DNA of 7,814 nucleotides from Thermoplasmatota archaeon (lineage in GTDB: Archaea; Thermoplasmatota; Thermoplasmata; Thermoplasmatales; Thermoplasmataceae), in the NCBI GenBank assembly GCA_023379355.1, contig JAMCUD010000090.1:1-7814 (forward strand), read 5' to 3'. Positions 6,431 through 7,814 of this stretch are shown piece after piece; the stretch's first letter is position 1; each line of letters begins with the position of its first letter. The position numbers were made by a program, and so were the translations under genes. The notes below the pieces were generated by a model. It saw only the letters and a list, made by a program, of their open reading frames with translations. It did no database searches and had not been told where the DNA came from.

Positions 6431-7762
6431 TCAAATCGCCTCCAGTGCGGATTTCAATGCAGAAAAATCTTCAGCATTGTGTTTTTCAGTAACAGAAAAG
6501 AAGGAAGTGTTTCCATAGATGCTGGAAAGATTGGGAAGAAGGCTGTCAAAAGGTATAGATCCCTGTATGTTACTTTCAAGGAGCCTCTTTCTGAGTTTCT
6601 CGTTACCGATCTTCGACTGGACTGGAAGATCTGAGAAATGGCGTCCACTGAAAAGATCGGGGTTGAACCCTTCCACGGATCTGAACGTTTCCATGAGCCT
6701 TTTCATATTTGAGGCAGTTTTCAGGGCCACATTCCTGATACCACTTTTTCCAAGAATTGACAAATAAGCTGATGCGGCAACTGCCATAAGGGCCTGGTTT
6801 GAGCAGATGTTGCTCATAGCTTTCTCTCTCCTTATGTGCTGTTCTCTGGTCTGCAATGTCATCACATAGGCCTTTTTTCCACTGGTATCAACGCTTTCCC
6901 CTATTATTCTTCCAGGAGATTTTCTCACATGATCTTTCTTGAAGGACATGATTCCAAGAAGCGGACCTCCAAGGTTCTTGTGTATGCCCAGGGACTGACC
7001 CTCTGCAACCGCTATATCGGAATCATATTCTCCAGGTGGCTTTATTACCCCAAGGGAAACGGGGTCAACATAGCTTATGATCATTACATTTCCCACTGTT
7101 TCCCTTATTTTGGTAATATTCTCATCAAGAATTCCAAATCCATTGGGATTCTCCACAATGACTGAAGATACACTGTCATTTACCTTTTTTGAAAGATCTT
7201 CAAGGTCAATAAAACCGGAATCTTTTTCATAGGCGTATCTTACAAGTTTCAGACCTAATCCGCTTATGTAGCTTTCAATCACTCTAACCTTGCCAGCATA
7301 AAGTGTTTCAGGTATGAGGACCTCTTTTTTCCCATTTATCCTGAATGCCATTCTTACTGCTTCAGCGAGAGCACTGTAACCGTCATACATTGAAGCGTTG
7401 GTCGCATCCATGCCCATTAGATCAGATATCAGGCTCTGATATTCGAAGAGAGACTGGAGCATACCCTGGGAAATTTCCGGCTGATATGGTGTGTAGGATG
7501 TTAGAAACTCGGATCTGGAGATCAGTGTGTCAACGCTCGAGGGAATTATTCTATCATAAATGCCGCATCCAAGGAATTTTCGGTAGCCTTCATATCTGTT
7601 CATGCCTGCAATTTTCCTTGCCTCCTCTATGAGTTCATACTCGCTGATTCCTGCTGGAATCCTGAGATCTTTTTTTCTCATATTGGCCGGGACATCGGAA
7701 AACAGATCCTCAACAGATTTCATATTCATGGACTTAAGCATGGCAGAACGTTCATCACTCAT
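6431..7762 (-). CDS. gcvPA: Glycine dehydrogenase (decarboxylating) subunit 1, glycine cleavage P-protein
   Basis: This is the non-PLP subunit of the split P-protein. It pairs with subunit 2 to form the active decarboxylase and helps shape the active site. At 443 residues it has normal length. Signatures in order are FLGCGIYDRIIP (63-74), TSYTPYQPEISQG (88-100), a YDGYSALAEA helix (126-135), VENPNGFG (203-210), AEGQSLG (253-259), GGPLLG (265-270), and the family block GRIIGES (284-290) to TLQTREQHIRREKAMSNIC (302-320). The GGPLLG loop differs slightly from the more usual GGPYLG. The start is supported by DERSAMLKSM (3-12), which fits the family's DR..ML opening. No Shine-Dalgarno site precedes it, as expected for the first gene of an operon. 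An AT-rich promoter region and an 18-bp palindrome lie just upstream. The stop abuts the gcvPB start. Confidence 0.95.
   Translation of the reverse strand: MSDERSAMLKSMNMKSVEDLFSDVPANMRKKDLRIPAGISEYELIEEARKIAGMNRYEGYRKFLGCGIYDRIIPSSVDTLISRSEFLTSYTPYQPEISQGMLQSLFEYQSLISDLMGMDATNASMYDGYSALAEAVRMAFRINGKKEVLIPETLYAGKVRVIESYISGLGLKLVRYAYEKDSGFIDLEDLSKKVNDSVSSVIVENPNGFGILDENITKIRETVGNVMIISYVDPVSLGVIKPPGEYDSDIAVAEGQSLGIHKNLGGPLLGIMSFKKDHVRKSPGRIIGESVDTSGKKAYVMTLQTREQHIRREKAMSNICSNQALMAVAASAYLSILGKSGIRNVALKTASNMKRLMETFRSVEGFNPDLFSGRHFSDLPVQSKIGNEKLRKRLLESNIQGSIPFDSLLPNLSSIYGNTSFFSVTEKHNAEDFSALKSALEAI
6439..6443 (-). promoter_or_regulatory. Shine-Dalgarno site of gcvPB
   Basis: The minus strand reads GGAGG inside the end of gcvPA, 8 nt before the gcvPB ATG. 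It fixes that start and allows gcvPB to be translated from the shared mRNA, although no spacer separates the two genes (TGAATG). Confidence 0.75.
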
Positions 7763-7777
7763 GATACCACGTTTAGG

Positions 7778-7790
7778 TTAATAATAGATT
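7778..7790 (-). promoter_or_regulatory. TATA-like promoter region of gcvPA-gcvPB
   Basis: The minus strand reads AATCTATTATTAA, at -28 to -16 from the ATG at 7762. It is AT-rich and TATA-like, though its centre lies slightly nearer the start codon than the ideal 26 nt. With no Shine-Dalgarno site before the ATG, a leaderless or very short-leader transcript is likely. Confidence 0.45.
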
Positions 7791-7801
7791 TCTTAATCTA
7801 T
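7784..7801. repeat. 18-bp palindrome at the gcvPA promoter, possible operator
   Basis: ATAGATT-TCTT-AATCTAT is a perfect 7-bp inverted repeat around 4 bases. It covers -22 to -39 from the gcvPA ATG and overlaps the upstream part of the TATA-like stretch. A dimeric regulator bound here could block TBP/TFB. It lies upstream of the expected transcript start, so an RNA hairpin role is unlikely. AT-rich palindromes of this size can arise by chance, and no regulator gene is adjacent in the window. Confidence 0.4.
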
Positions 7802-7814
7802 GTTTGCAGTGACA

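Noticed and set aside
6836..7165. A 109-residue plus-strand frame inside gcvPA
   Set aside because: It is antisense to conserved gcvPA blocks, so it is a by-product of the codon use of the real gene.

Overview
The window looks like chromosomal DNA from a thermoacidophilic euryarchaeon, most likely a member or relative of the Thermoplasmatales. The clues are an archaeal RPA/RPA-associated protein pair, glycine decarboxylase split into two subunits, frequent ATA (Ile) and AGA/AGG (Arg) codons, and archaeal gene-start architecture: TATA-like boxes about 20-35 nt before first genes that lack a Shine-Dalgarno site, and GGAGG sites before genes inside operons. The order-level assignment is inference; there is no rRNA or other marker gene here.

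Layout. Positions 1-1076 (+) hold the 3' end of a probable RPA single-stranded-DNA-binding protein gene, overlapping the gene for an RPA-associated OB-fold/winged-helix protein. A 285-bp convergent gap follows, with no convincing gene. Positions 1362-2804 (-) encode a sugar-porter-type MFS transporter. Positions 2952-3746 (-) encode a COG3375-type GNAT acyltransferase, and positions 3827-4930 (+) encode an enolase-superfamily enzyme of the N-succinylamino acid racemase/o-succinylbenzoate synthase (NSAR/OSBS) family. These two are divergent and share an 80-bp promoter region. Positions 4997-7762 (-) hold gcvPA and gcvPB, which abut exactly and form an operon converging on the racemase gene.

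How the genes fit together. The RPA pair belongs to DNA replication and repair. The central divergent pair resembles two of the three steps of a pathway described in bacteria: a GNAT enzyme succinylates a D-amino acid, NSAR racemises the N-succinyl derivative, and a desuccinylase releases the L-amino acid. No desuccinylase lies in the window. gcvPA/gcvPB make the P-protein of the glycine cleavage system, so the right half of the window is centred on amino acid metabolism. The MFS carrier may import a sugar or similar solute and has its own promoter.

No mobile element, CRISPR array, tRNA, rRNA or phage gene was seen. The most notable points are the GNAT/NSAR cassette in an apparent archaeon and a palindrome overlapping the gcvPA promoter. 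I saw no wholly new system.
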